A stretch of 64,000 nt of DNA from Teredinibacter turnerae T7901 (GTDB lineage: Bacteria; Pseudomonadota; Gammaproteobacteria; Pseudomonadales; Cellvibrionaceae): contig NC_012997.1 in the NCBI RefSeq assembly GCF_000023025.1, forward strand, positions 4,771,125 to 4,835,124. Direction: 5' to 3'. The stretch's first letter is position 1. Each line of letters begins with the position of its first letter. The position numbers and the translations under genes were made by a program. Shown here piece by piece: positions 38,400-47,724 of the stretch. The notes below the pieces were generated by a model. That model searched no databases, was not told the origin of the DNA, and saw nothing but the letters and a program-made list of their open reading frames with translations.

Positions 38400-39056
38400 G
38401 TGAAAGTCATTGCAGCGAACCTGCTTCTCGCACTTTTGGTGGGCGCCTCCGTCACGGTTGTATGGATTATGCGTGACGCGGGTGAAACCGCGCCCTGCCC
38501 GCACAATGGCGGTGTCATTTTCGTCGACTGCGTTAATCCCCAGTGGCGCGCAATCTCCTCTTGGGAAACCCGCTACGACAACTCCTCACAGCACATCAAT
38601 ACCAGTGGCAATAACCAGGATCTGGTGCGCTGGGAAGTGATCGAAACCCGCGACCCCAGCCGCGGTGCCGTTATCGACGTGCGCTACAGCGACGTACCCG
38701 CCAATGGCCGCCTCCGGTTTCACACCGCGCGCCTGGGCGACAGCGCCGATATGTCTGCCTATGCGGGCGGCAGCGTGCAATTCGACATCCGCATACTCGA
38801 CTGGGGCCGGCCCAGGCCCGGCATGGTAGTCAACTTCAGTTGTCAGCAGCCCTGCACCACGGGTGTTGTTCCCCTCACTCTGCAACCAGGGAAACGCTGG
38901 CAAAAGCAGCGCATTGCGGTGGATCACCTGGTCGGCCTCGGCCTCGATCTCACCCACGTGGATATTGGCCTTGCGATATCTCCCCTGTGGAACAGCATGC
39001 ACGGCGCGCACTTTCAGTTGGATAACATCCGCTGGGTGAAAGAAGGCGAAGACTAG
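38400..39056 (+). CDS. Signal-anchored protein with ExoP-type galactose-binding-like domain
   Basis: 218 residues from the GTG at 38400 (G-run 10-15 bases upstream; a TTG at 38376 is the alternative). N-terminal anchor VIAANLLLALLVGASVTVVW, then one beta-sandwich domain of about 150 residues: AVIDVRYSDVPANGRLRFHT, VQFDIRILDWG, GMVVNFSCQQPCTTG, HFQLDNIRWVKEG. The ending motif resembles the C-terminal galactose-binding-like domain of ExoP-type GH3 glucosidases and CBM11-like folds. Probably binds a glucan at the cell surface; inference only. Confidence 0.55.
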   Translation: MKVIAANLLLALLVGASVTVVWIMRDAGETAPCPHNGGVIFVDCVNPQWRAISSWETRYDNSSQHINTSGNNQDLVRWEVIETRDPSRGAVIDVRYSDVPANGRLRFHTARLGDSADMSAYAGGSVQFDIRILDWGRPRPGMVVNFSCQQPCTTGVVPLTLQPGKRWQKQRIAVDHLVGLGLDLTHVDIGLAISPLWNSMHGAHFQLDNIRWVKEGED

Positions 39057-39139
39057 CGCCCTGACTGCGGCAATATGTCGCATCGGCTCAATCCACTGTC
39101 GTCGCTAAAATGGCCGCCACATTCCACGAGGCCATAACG

Positions 39140-41173
39140 ATGAACAAACTCCCTTTCGCACTGTTCGCTCCCTTGCTGGGTAGCGCGGCAGTCTGGGCCG
39201 CAGAGCCCGCCCTCGAAGAAACCCTGGTAAAAGGGCAAACCAACAAACACGAGATCGTCATCTCCGAGCGCAGCGACTTCGCGCCGGATTCCGCCCAGTT
39301 ACTCAGTAAGGCTCCGGGTGCCACTGCCAATGGCAACGGCCCACTCACCGGCATTCCCCAGGTGCGCGGCATGTACGGCGCACGCGTTGGCGTCACGGTT
39401 AACGGGCAAAGTATCAGTGCTGGCGGCCCCAACTGGATGGACCCGCCACTGTCCTACGCGCCGGCAGCGCAACTGGAAACCCTTACAGTGTATCGCGGGA
39501 TTGCGCCGGTCAGTGTCGGGCAGGAAACCATCGGCGGTGCGATAGACGCGGAAACCTGGCAGGGCCAATTCGCGAGCACCGGCACGCTGGACATTAACGG
39601 CAATATCAACCTCGGGGCCCAAAGCGGCAACGACGCTACTCTGGCCAGCGCGAATCTGGCGCTGGCGTCGCGTGCGCAAAAGCTGAAGCTGCAGCTGCTC
39701 AGTGAAAGCGCTGACGATGCGCCCTTTCCCGATGGCGACCTGCACCCCACGGAATATCAGCGCGACCGCGCTGATCTGGGCTACAGCCTGAAACACGGCA
39801 AGCACCAATGGTCACTGGACCTTGCCCGCAGTAACACCGGTACCACCGGCACCCCCGCACTGCCGATGGATATCGGCTATATCGACAGCGACCTGTTCAA
39901 CCTCAGCTACCGCTACCAAGGCGACTGGCAAATCGAGGCGCAGGCCTATGGCAGCAACATCGACCACGGTATGACCAACTACGCCTCCCGGCAGCCGCCG
40001 ATGATGCCCACCATGTACCGCCGCAACACTGCGACCGGTGAAAATCGTGGCTTCAAGTTACAGGCACAGCAGGGCAAATGGACGCTGGGCGCCGACTACC
40101 ACGACGAGCTCCACAACTCGGATATCGACAACCCCAATGCACCCGCATTTTTTGTGATCAACTTTAACGATGCCAGCCGCACCGTTAGCGGTGTATTTGC
40201 CGAGTACTCGGCGCCCCTGGGCGCACTGTCGTCCGAGGTTGGTGTGCGTGTTAACCGGGTCGCGATGGACGCGGCCGACGTGGGCGGCACCCCGGCGATG
40301 ATGATGCCCGCAGCCGCCACCCTGCGCGACAACTTTAACAACGCGGAGCGCTCTCAGAGCGATACCAATCTGGATGCGGTGATCCGCCTGCACCACAGCA
40401 ACGGCTGGTACGGCGCAATCGGCCAGAAGACCCGCTCACCGTCGTATCAGGAGCGCTACCTCTGGTTGCCCATGGAGTCCACCGCGGGCCTCGCTGATGG
40501 CCGCGTGTACATCGGCAACACCGAACTAAAACCGGAAAAAAGCCACGAACTTGAATTGGGCTACGACTGGCAGAGCGGAAGCTTCAGCGCATCACCACGC
40601 GTCTACTACCGCAAAGTGAGCGATTACATACAGGGCACTGAGAGCACCAGTATGGCGGCGGTAATGGTGGTGGAAATGATGGGCATGAACCCCTACAAAC
40701 CGCTGCAATTTAACAACGTGGACGCCGAGTTCTACGGCTTTGATATGGACGCGCGCTACACCATTAACGCCGATTGGGAGGTGCAAACCCTGCTCAACAG
40801 CGTGCGTGGCAAGCGCACCGATATTGACGACAACCTCTATCGCATCGTCCCGGACAACGCCACCCTAGCGCTCAATTTCGCGACCAGCGGCTGGGGTGCC
40901 AGTGCACAGACGCGGTTGTTCGCCGGTCAGCGGGAGGTCTCTGTCAGCCAGGGCGAAAAGCCCACCGCCGGTTACGCTATCGCCAATATCAGCGCTTACT
41001 GGCAACCGGTCGGCACACTCAAGCTCACCCTCGGTGTGAACAATCTGTTCGACAAGTCGTATCAGGACCACCTGGCTGGCTACAACCGGGTCAGCGGCGC
41101 CGATATTGCCACCGGCGAGCGCCTGTACGGCTACGCCAGGCACGCCTACCTGCGCTTGAGCTACCAGCTGTAG
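39140..41173 (+). CDS. TonB-dependent outer-membrane receptor, copper-receptor (OprC/NosA)-like
   Basis: 677 residues from the ATG at 39140 (GAGG upstream). Signal peptide to about residue 21, TonB-box-like ETLVKG near 27-32, plug domain with GIPQVRGMYGARVGVTVNG, and a long barrel ending in YLRLSYQL. The segment SAGGPNWMDPPLSY (93-106) resembles the GGCPNRMDPP region of Pseudomonas OprC, but the Cys of its C-x3-M copper site is Gly; Met100 is kept, and a His-x-Met pair occurs at 276-278 (HGM). The barrel has Met clusters (QPPMMPTMYRR, GTPAMMMPAA, VVEMMGMNP). Substrate is therefore likely copper or another soft metal, but this is inference. Confidence 0.85.
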   Translation: MNKLPFALFAPLLGSAAVWAAEPALEETLVKGQTNKHEIVISERSDFAPDSAQLLSKAPGATANGNGPLTGIPQVRGMYGARVGVTVNGQSISAGGPNWMDPPLSYAPAAQLETLTVYRGIAPVSVGQETIGGAIDAETWQGQFASTGTLDINGNINLGAQSGNDATLASANLALASRAQKLKLQLLSESADDAPFPDGDLHPTEYQRDRADLGYSLKHGKHQWSLDLARSNTGTTGTPALPMDIGYIDSDLFNLSYRYQGDWQIEAQAYGSNIDHGMTNYASRQPPMMPTMYRRNTATGENRGFKLQAQQGKWTLGADYHDELHNSDIDNPNAPAFFVINFNDASRTVSGVFAEYSAPLGALSSEVGVRVNRVAMDAADVGGTPAMMMPAAATLRDNFNNAERSQSDTNLDAVIRLHHSNGWYGAIGQKTRSPSYQERYLWLPMESTAGLADGRVYIGNTELKPEKSHELELGYDWQSGSFSASPRVYYRKVSDYIQGTESTSMAAVMVVEMMGMNPYKPLQFNNVDAEFYGFDMDARYTINADWEVQTLLNSVRGKRTDIDDNLYRIVPDNATLALNFATSGWGASAQTRLFAGQREVSVSQGEKPTAGYAIANISAYWQPVGTLKLTLGVNNLFDKSYQDHLAGYNRVSGADIATGERLYGYARHAYLRLSYQL

Positions 41174-41204
41174 TCGCCGGGGCAAGCTGTAGGGCTGAGC
41201 AGCC

Positions 41205-42476
41205 TCAATCTTTCAGCTTGTTGATGCCCAGGGTTTTCATCATGATCTTCTCGTACACCGGCTCACTTACGCCGGTTTCGATTTTATGAAGAAAGTATTT
41301 CTCGAAACCGATTTTTGCCAGGTGCACCCACTTCCCGCTTTTCATCCAGTTCACGTTGCGTGGCGGTATCTGCGGGATCGCCACAAACGCAATCCCGGTA
41401 TCGCCCATATCCGCCAAACACACCGCGGCCCAGGTGGCCTCTTTAGCTGGCGCCTCGCCGTCCAGGACCGCGCGGATATTATGCGCGGTGGCGGTGACCA
41501 TGCTTTCAATCATAAACCCGGTTTTCGGCACCCCGGTGGGCACCGGCGTAGGCTTTTTCGGCGCGATGGCAACCGCGACACCCACCGACCAGATATTGGG
41601 GTAGGCCGGGTTGCGCTGGTGATTGTCGATCAGGATAAACCCGCGCGGATTCACCAGCCCATCCACCTCCCGCACCGCATCTATCCCCGTGAACGCAGGC
41701 AACATCATCGAGTAGCCGAACGGTAGCTGGTGGCGCTGCTTCTCCTGCCCATGCTCGTCACACTCCAGCACGTGCATAACACCGTTTTCCACTTTTTCGA
41801 CCTTGGCGTTACAGATCCAGTCAATGTGGCGCTGGCGCAATTCGGACTCCAACATGGTTTTACTATCGCCGACACCGTCTAACCCCAGGTGGCCGATATA
41901 GGGCTCGGAAGTCACAAACGTCATCGGCACCCGGTCGCGGATTTTGCGCTTACGCAGGTCTTTATCCATGATGAATGCGAACTCATAAGCGGGCCCAAAG
42001 CAGGAGGCGCCCTGCACCGCACCCACCACGATCGGCGCGGGGTTAGCGGTAAATTCGAGCCATTTATCCCGCGCCACCTCCGCGTGGTCGATATGGCAAA
42101 CCGACTGGGTAAAACCCTCCGGGCCCAGGCCTGGAATTTCCTCAAACGCGAGCCGTGGCCCGGTGGCGATCACCAGTTGGTCGTAATCGACCACATCGCC
42201 ATGCTCGAGTAAGAGTTGATTGGCCGCCGCATCCACTTTCACCACCTTGCCCACCTTAAGCTGGATGCCCCGCTTGTTCAGTGGCTTGCTCAGCGGCACG
42301 GTAATATCGTCCCGCTTGCGCCAGTCGACCGCGACCCACGGGTTGGAAGGCACAAAATGGTAGTAATCGCGATCGCTCACTACCGTTACCGTGTCGCCCT
42401 CGCGCGCCAAATCCTTCATTTCATAGGCCATTGGCAAGCCGCCCAGGCCGCCGCCCATCACCACAATATTCGCCAT
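41205..42476 (-). CDS. FAD-dependent oxidoreductase, sulfide:quinone oxidoreductase-like
   Basis: 423 residues. N-terminal dinucleotide fold VVMGGGLGGLPMAYEM, DYDQLVIATGPR, and GASCFGPAYEFAF; the second flavin segment is NIWSVGVAVAIAP. Cysteines at VCHIDHAE, GASCFGP and AVCLADMGD lie where SQR-type enzymes place their redox-active cysteines. It probably oxidises sulfide or polysulfide at the membrane surface and passes electrons to quinone; the FCC/NDH-2 branch is an alternative. GGAGG precedes the ATG. A palindrome lies 25 bases upstream. Convergent with the TonB receptor. Confidence 0.8.
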   Translation of the reverse strand: MANIVVMGGGLGGLPMAYEMKDLAREGDTVTVVSDRDYYHFVPSNPWVAVDWRKRDDITVPLSKPLNKRGIQLKVGKVVKVDAAANQLLLEHGDVVDYDQLVIATGPRLAFEEIPGLGPEGFTQSVCHIDHAEVARDKWLEFTANPAPIVVGAVQGASCFGPAYEFAFIMDKDLRKRKIRDRVPMTFVTSEPYIGHLGLDGVGDSKTMLESELRQRHIDWICNAKVEKVENGVMHVLECDEHGQEKQRHQLPFGYSMMLPAFTGIDAVREVDGLVNPRGFILIDNHQRNPAYPNIWSVGVAVAIAPKKPTPVPTGVPKTGFMIESMVTATAHNIRAVLDGEAPAKEATWAAVCLADMGDTGIAFVAIPQIPPRNVNWMKSGKWVHLAKIGFEKYFLHKIETGVSEPVYEKIMMKTLGINKLKD

Positions 42477-42500
42477 CGGATTCCTCCCGTTATTATTAAA

Positions 42501-42514
42501 TTAGAAATCTCTAA
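42501..42514. promoter_or_regulatory. AT-rich palindrome upstream of the SQR-like gene
   Basis: TTAGA - AATC - TCTAA is a perfect inverted repeat with 5-base arms, with AT-rich flanks extending the symmetry. Such TTAGA/TCTAA elements resemble operators of ArsR-family sulfide-responsive repressors (BigR/SqrR type). It is 25 bases upstream of the start codon, a suitable place to block transcription. No ArsR gene is nearby. Confidence 0.4.
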
Positions 42515-42761
42515 ATTATTATAGTGCAGCCTCGGGTCTGCGCATTATTCAACCGGATTAATACGCGGATATCCGCTCGAGCACGGTGCACTTATGGTTT
42601 TGAGGATAGTGGAAATGAATGGAGGCGTAGATTTATACAGATCGGTTAAATTGCAATCGCCATCGAATTAATGGCGCGTATGTGATTAATACCTTTATTT
42701 AATCAGGTTATAGGGTATGTTTCCTATACTGAATGTATTTTGATCCAGGCAGGAGTATGGA

Positions 42762-44495
42762 ATGGCGATGAAAAACGCCACAGGTCCGCGCGCGCGCGGA
42801 GCCACAAGGACAAACGGACACAAGAAAAAATCCACTGCAAAAGCGCCCCGTTTCAACCAGGCTCTGTCGCCAGACCCCACCAGTCAATCTGGATTGGGGC
42901 GCGATTCTCTGTATCTGCAGATGCTTAACTGCAGCGACGACGCGTTTATGCTGCTGCAGAGCCAGCGGGATAACGACGAACTGGTGGACCTGGTCCTGCT
43001 GGAAGCCAATACCTCGGCCCTCAACCTGCTCAAACGCGATGCCGACGATGCGGTTGGCCAAACCGTCAGCCTGCTGCCCCACGCCCTGTTCGGGCCCATT
43101 CTCAATTGCGCCCAATGGCTGACCCCGCAGGCTCCGCAGCAGAATACCAGCGTGCTGCATGAGCGCACCTACCTGAAAATCAGCCTTCACCAACTCGATG
43201 CCGACTGCGTGTGTGTGATTTTGCGCAATGCGCATAAACCGGCGGTAGGGGAACAGCTGCAGGAAAAACTGGCGCGTTTTCTGGAAGCCGCGCCCGATGC
43301 CGTTGTCGTTGCCGACCTGGAAGGCCGCTACCTCCACGCCAACGCAGCCGCTTGCGAACTGCTGGGTTACAGCCGCGAAGAAATTCTTCACAAACAGTTC
43401 TCAGACATCATTCCCGATATTCAACGGCGAACCCTGTTGCAGGCCAAGAAGCAAATGGCCGACGGCGCGCAACTTACCTCCGAGTGGTCGATTCAGCGCA
43501 GCGATGGCCGCGTTATCACGGTGGAGGTGAGCGGCAAAATTCTTAAAGATGGCCACTGGCTGGGTTTTGTGCGGGATATCACCCGCCGCAAAAACAACGA
43601 GCGTGAATTGCGCCTCGCTGCCGCGGTTTTTGACAACACTCGCGAAGCCATTGTGGTCACAGACGCCGAGCGCAACGTACTCGCGGTCAACGGCGCCTTC
43701 ACCACGCTCACGGGCTACAGTGAACGCGAAGCGAAAGGCCACATATTGTGTGAGTACCTTTACCGCTCCGGCAAACACGACGAGGAGTTTTATCAAACCC
43801 TGTGGCAGCGGGTAGACGCCGACGGCCACTGGCGCGGTGAAGTCTGGAGCCGGCGCAAAGACGGTGAAGTCTTCCCCAGTTGGCAGAACATCTCGGCGGT
43901 CAGTGATGACAACGGCAATATAAACCACTATGTGTTGATACTCTCCGACATCAGCGAGAAGAAAGCCGCAGAAATGAAACTGAGTTACCTGGCGCACCAC
44001 GACGCCCTGACCGGGCTCGCCAACCGGATCGCGTTTAACGGCAATCTGGAGCGCGCGATTCACCACGCAGAGCGCAACAGCTCCAAGGTGGCGCTGCTCT
44101 ATATCGATCTCGACAACTTCAAAATCGTCAACGACACCCACGGCCATCTCGCCGGCGACCAACTCCTGCAGATCACCGCCGACCGCCTGCGCCGATGCGT
44201 GCGTGGCGAAGATGCCGTCGCCCGCATGGGTGGTGACGAATTCACCATCGTGTTGGAAAATATCAGCAGCTTTGAAGACGCCATTGGCGTCGCTGAAAAA
44301 GTTATCCACACCATGGATTTACCGGTCAGGCTTGCCAGCGGCGAAGTGGAAGTCGGCTTGAGTATTGGCATCAGTCTGTTCCCGGACCACGCCCAGTCAC
44401 TCAACGACGTCACCCGCACCGCAGACGCCGCCATGTACGCGGCCAAAAAATACGCCCGCAACAGCTACCAGATCTTTAACCCGGAGCAAACCTAG
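42762..44495 (+). CDS. PAS-PAS-GGDEF diguanylate cyclase
   Basis: 577 residues, no membrane helices. One diverged and two clear PAS domains (EAAPDAVVVADLEGRYLHAN; NTREAIVVTDAERNVLAVNG) with PAC-like tails, then a GGDEF domain with DALTGLANRIAF, LDNFKIVNDTHGH and RMGGDEFTIVLE. The RGED motif five residues before GGDEF is a complete inhibitory I-site (R-x-x-D). No EAL domain follows. It should make c-di-GMP in response to a cytosolic or redox cue, plausibly affecting the EPS locus. AGGAG lies 6 bases before the ATG. Confidence 0.93.
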   Translation: MAMKNATGPRARGATRTNGHKKKSTAKAPRFNQALSPDPTSQSGLGRDSLYLQMLNCSDDAFMLLQSQRDNDELVDLVLLEANTSALNLLKRDADDAVGQTVSLLPHALFGPILNCAQWLTPQAPQQNTSVLHERTYLKISLHQLDADCVCVILRNAHKPAVGEQLQEKLARFLEAAPDAVVVADLEGRYLHANAAACELLGYSREEILHKQFSDIIPDIQRRTLLQAKKQMADGAQLTSEWSIQRSDGRVITVEVSGKILKDGHWLGFVRDITRRKNNERELRLAAAVFDNTREAIVVTDAERNVLAVNGAFTTLTGYSEREAKGHILCEYLYRSGKHDEEFYQTLWQRVDADGHWRGEVWSRRKDGEVFPSWQNISAVSDDNGNINHYVLILSDISEKKAAEMKLSYLAHHDALTGLANRIAFNGNLERAIHHAERNSSKVALLYIDLDNFKIVNDTHGHLAGDQLLQITADRLRRCVRGEDAVARMGGDEFTIVLENISSFEDAIGVAEKVIHTMDLPVRLASGEVEVGLSIGISLFPDHAQSLNDVTRTADAAMYAAKKYARNSYQIFNPEQT

Positions 44496-44672
44496 CCAAC
44501 CGTATAAAACCGCCCTGACTCCATCTTTACGGCTACATTTTTACGCCTGAACGTGCCTGGCCACTCAATCTACGCCCGCGGATTGAGTGTTAGCGAAACC
44601 CGCCCACGCTTATTCCCACGTGTTCATTCACAGATTTTTACTTTCATTTTGTCGCACCTCACCTATAATTAA

Positions 44673-44685
44673 TTTCGATTCGAAA
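44673..44685. promoter_or_regulatory. DeoR-type operator candidate
   Basis: TTTCG - ATT - CGAAA inverted repeat 18 bases before the regulator start codon. DeoR/GlpR-family proteins bind TTCG/CGAA-type repeats, so autoregulation is plausible. Confidence 0.4.
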
Positions 44686-44702
44686 CTTAAAAAAACTATT
44701 CA

Positions 44703-45470
44703 GTGACAAAACGAAACACCCAACAACGCCGCCGCGCTATTGTCGATGCCCTCAACCGCCAGGGCGAAGTCAGCGTCGAAGCGCTCGCCAACGCATTCAG
44801 CACCTCTGAAGTCACCATTCGCAAGGACCTTGCCGCGTTGGAGGCCAACGGCCTGCTCCTGCGCCGTTACGGTGGCGCGGTGCCGCTGCCGAAAGAACTT
44901 GTCCACAGCGAAGACGGCTCTGCCGAAAAAGTTTCGAAACGAAAGCTTTATATTGCCCAGGCCGCCGCACGGCTTATTCGCGACCACAACCGCATCATTA
45001 TCGACAGCGGCCACACTACCGCAGCACTGCTGCCGGAACTCGCCCACAAACAAGGCCTGGTGGTGATGACCAATTCCCTGGATGTCGCCAACGCCCTGCG
45101 CGAACTGGAGAACGAACCCACCCTGCTCATGACCGGCGGCACCTGGGATTCCCGCTCCGAAGCATTTCAGGGCCAGCTCGCCGAACAAATGCTGCGCGCC
45201 TACGATTTCGACCAGCTATTTATTGGCGCGGACGGGCTCGACCCGGCTCGCGGCACCACCACGTACAACGAGCTGTACAGCCTGAGCCGCATCATGGCGG
45301 AAGTGTCCCGCGAGGTGGTGGTGATGGCCGAATCCGCCAAAGTGGGCCGCAAAATTCACAACCTCGAACTGGAGTGGGCACAGGTCGATATTCTGGTGAC
45401 CGACCAGCAGTTACCGGAAGACGCAAAGCAACAGATTATCGACCAGGGGGTCGAGGTGATTTGTGTGTAA
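44703..45470 (+). CDS. glmR: DeoR-family transcriptional regulator upstream of glmS
   Basis: 255 residues from a GTG start. N-terminal DeoR winged helix (RRRAIVDALNRQGEVSVEAL and VTIRKDLAALEANGLLLRRYGGA), then the sugar-phosphate-sensing DeoR C-domain (AARLIRDHNRIIIDSGHTTA, LLMTGGTWDSRSEAFQG, LFIGADGLDP). In pseudomonads the gene in this position, directly before glmS, is called glmR and controls amino-sugar synthesis; that assignment is by position and family. glmS starts 133 bases downstream. Confidence 0.85.
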   Translation: MTKRNTQQRRRAIVDALNRQGEVSVEALANAFSTSEVTIRKDLAALEANGLLLRRYGGAVPLPKELVHSEDGSAEKVSKRKLYIAQAAARLIRDHNRIIIDSGHTTAALLPELAHKQGLVVMTNSLDVANALRELENEPTLLMTGGTWDSRSEAFQGQLAEQMLRAYDFDQLFIGADGLDPARGTTTYNELYSLSRIMAEVSREVVVMAESAKVGRKIHNLELEWAQVDILVTDQQLPEDAKQQIIDQGVEVICV

Positions 45471-45603
45471 CCGCCAGCAGCCTGCGAAACAGGCGATAAA
45501 TAGCTGTGGCAACCCACAAACCGGACAAACAACCGTTAATGCATAACGCGCGGCAGTAAAGCCCCGCCGCAGCGATGAACAAGATAAGTATTGGAGAAAG
45601 ATT

Positions 45604-47436
45604 ATGTGTGGCATTGTTGGCGCAGTTGCGCAACGCGATGTAGCTGAAATTCTGGTTGAAGGCCTGCGCCGCCTGGAATACCGCGGATACGATTCCGCGG
45701 GCGTGGCCATTATCGATGGCGACGGCAGCCTCGCCCGGGTGCGCCGCCTGGGTAAAGTCAAAGCCCTGAGCGATGCGCTGGAAGAAGCATTCCCAAGTGG
45801 CGGCACAGGAATCGCCCACACCCGCTGGGCCACTCACGGCGAACCCAGCGAACGCAACGCGCACCCGCACATCAGCCACGAGAAAATCGCGGTGGTGCAC
45901 AACGGCATCATCGAAAACCACGCACCCCTGCGCCAGTCACTTATCGCCAAAGGCTATCGTTTCGAATCGGAAACCGACACCGAAGTCCTTGCCCATCTGG
46001 TAGAAGAACACCTTAAAACCAGCGATTCATTGCTCGCCGCAGTGCAGAGTGCGGTACCTGAACTGGAAGGCGCTTACGGCACCGTAATAATCGACCGCAC
46101 CGACAGCAGCCGCATGGTAGTCGCGCGCTCCGGCAGTCCGCTGGTGATTGGTCTCGGCATTGGCGAAAACTTTGTTGCCTCCGACCAGCTCGCGCTGCTG
46201 CCTGTTACCCGTCGTTTCATGTTTTTGGAAGAAGGCGATGTTGCCGAAATTACCCGCAAAAGCGTGCGTATTTTCGATAAAACCGGCGAGAGCGTCGAAC
46301 GCGAAATTCACGAGTCCAACGTCAGTTACGACGCTGGTGACAAAGGCCAGTACCGCCACTTTATGCTCAAGGAAATCCACGAGCAGCCCAGCTGTGTGTA
46401 CGGAACGCTTGAGGGGCGCGTCAGCGGCGACCGTGTGTTGGACGAAACTTTCGGCAATGGCGCGGCAGACCTGTTCAAGCAGGTACAGCACATCCAGATC
46501 GTCGCCTGCGGCACCAGCTATCACGCGGGCATGGTCGCCCGCTATTGGCTGGAAGACTTCGCCAATATTAGCTGCAACGTGGAAATCGCCTCAGAATTTC
46601 GCTACCGCAAATCGTTTGTCCATCCAAACAGCTTGTTAATTACCATCTCGCAATCAGGCGAAACCGCCGACACCCTCGCCGCGTTACGTATGGCCAAACA
46701 GCAGGGGTATCTGGGCAGCCTGACCATCTGCAATGTCGCAGGCTCGTCGCTGGTCCGCGAATCGGACCTGGCATTTATGACCCGCGCCGGTGCTGAAATC
46801 GGCGTTGCCTCAACCAAAGCCTTCACCACCCAATTGGTGGGCCTGGCGATGCTCACCATGGCACTGGGTAAATACAACGGCCTGAGCGGTACCCGGCTCC
46901 AACAGATGGGCGCAGCACTGCAACAATTGCCGGGCTTATTGGAAGAAAGCCTGGGCCTCGCCGAACAGATCGAAGCCCTGGCCGAAGAATTTGCCGATAA
47001 ACAACACGCGCTGTTTTTGGGGCGCGGCGACCAATACCCGATTGCGATGGAAGGTGCGCTCAAACTGAAAGAAATTTCCTACATTCACGCCGAAGCCTAC
47101 GCCGCCGGGGAACTCAAACACGGCCCGCTGGCCCTGATCGATGCCGAAATGCCGATTATTGTGGTTGCACCAAACAACGACCTGCTGGAAAAACTCAAAT
47201 CCAACGTGGAAGAAGTACGCGCGCGCGGCGGCATCCTCTACGTGTTCGCCGACACCAACGCCCAATTCCAAAGCGACGACACCCTCCGCGTCATCAACGT
47301 CCCCCATATCGACCACTGGCTCGCCCCCATTCTCTACACCGTGCCACTGCAACTGCTCTCCTACTACGTGGCGATTATTAAGGGGACCGATGTAGACCAG
47401 CCGAGGAATTTGGCGAAAAGCGTGACAGTGGAGTAG
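45604..47436 (+). CDS. glmS: Glutamine--fructose-6-phosphate aminotransferase
   Basis: 610 residues, the standard length. N-terminal class II amidotransferase with catalytic Cys after Met ([12 protein letters not shown]) and [13 protein letters not shown]; two SIS domains ([34 protein letters not shown]) and the C-terminal [11 protein letters not shown]. It makes glucosamine-6-phosphate, feeding GlmU. GGAGAAAG precedes the ATG. Its 3' end is the attachment target of Tn7-type transposons, and the accessory region begins directly after it. Confidence 0.98.
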   Translation: MCGIVGAVAQRDVAEILVEGLRRLEYRGYDSAGVAIIDGDGSLARVRRLGKVKALSDALEEAFPSGGTGIAHTRWATHGEPSERNAHPHISHEKIAVVHNGIIENHAPLRQSLIAKGYRFESETDTEVLAHLVEEHLKTSDSLLAAVQSAVPELEGAYGTVIIDRTDSSRMVVARSGSPLVIGLGIGENFVASDQLALLPVTRRFMFLEEGDVAEITRKSVRIFDKTGESVEREIHESNVSYDAGDKGQYRHFMLKEIHEQPSCVYGTLEGRVSGDRVLDETFGNGAADLFKQVQHIQIVACGTSYHAGMVARYWLEDFANISCNVEIASEFRYRKSFVHPNSLLITISQSGETADTLAALRMAKQQGYLGSLTICNVAGSSLVRESDLAFMTRAGAEIGVASTKAFTTQLVGLAMLTMALGKYNGLSGTRLQQMGAALQQLPGLLEESLGLAEQIEALAEEFADKQHALFLGRGDQYPIAMEGALKLKEISYIHAEAYAAGELKHGPLALIDAEMPIIVVAPNNDLLEKLKSNVEEVRARGGILYVFADTNAQFQSDDTLRVINVPHIDHWLAPILYTVPLQLLSYYVAIIKGTDVDQPRNLAKSVTVE

Positions 47437-47454
47437 GGGTTGGGAAATAAATTC

Positions 47455-47490
47455 TGTGAAGTGTTGAATGACAATAAAGTATCGTACTTT
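47455..47490. mobile_element. Possible remnant of a Tn7-like transposon end at the glmS attachment site
   Basis: TGTGAA begins 19 bases after the glmS stop, close to where Tn7 inserts. At 47470-47480 stands GACAATAAAGT, identical to the first 11 bases of the TnsB-binding repeats of Tn7. About 80 bases further, the codons E-A-Q-I-A-R are followed by a stop, similar to the EVQIAR start of TnsA. No transposase gene survives here. Short matches, so only suggestive. Confidence 0.3.
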
Positions 47491-47724
47491 ACAAGGAGCT
47501 CTCTATTCTGCAATTGGAGAAGATTGAGCAAGGTTTATTTTATGATTCTTGAAGCGCAAATTGCTCGATAGATCTGGGAATTACGGAGCATCCACCGGAT
47601 CGTCAAGTAACTTTAAAAAGCTGTCACCAAAGGACATATTTATAGCTTTCAATCAGAATCATTAGTGCATAGCATTATCGTCCGCACACAAGGCAGTGGC
47701 TCTATTTCAGCCGTCAGTTGAATT

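Noticed and set aside
43401-44309. 302-residue open frame on the minus strand
   Set aside because: Antisense to the PAS-GGDEF gene, whose motifs are certain.
44933-44948. TTTCGAAACGAAAG inside the DeoR-type gene as a second operator
   Set aside because: Encodes a normal V-S-K-R-K stretch of the protein; too likely to be chance.
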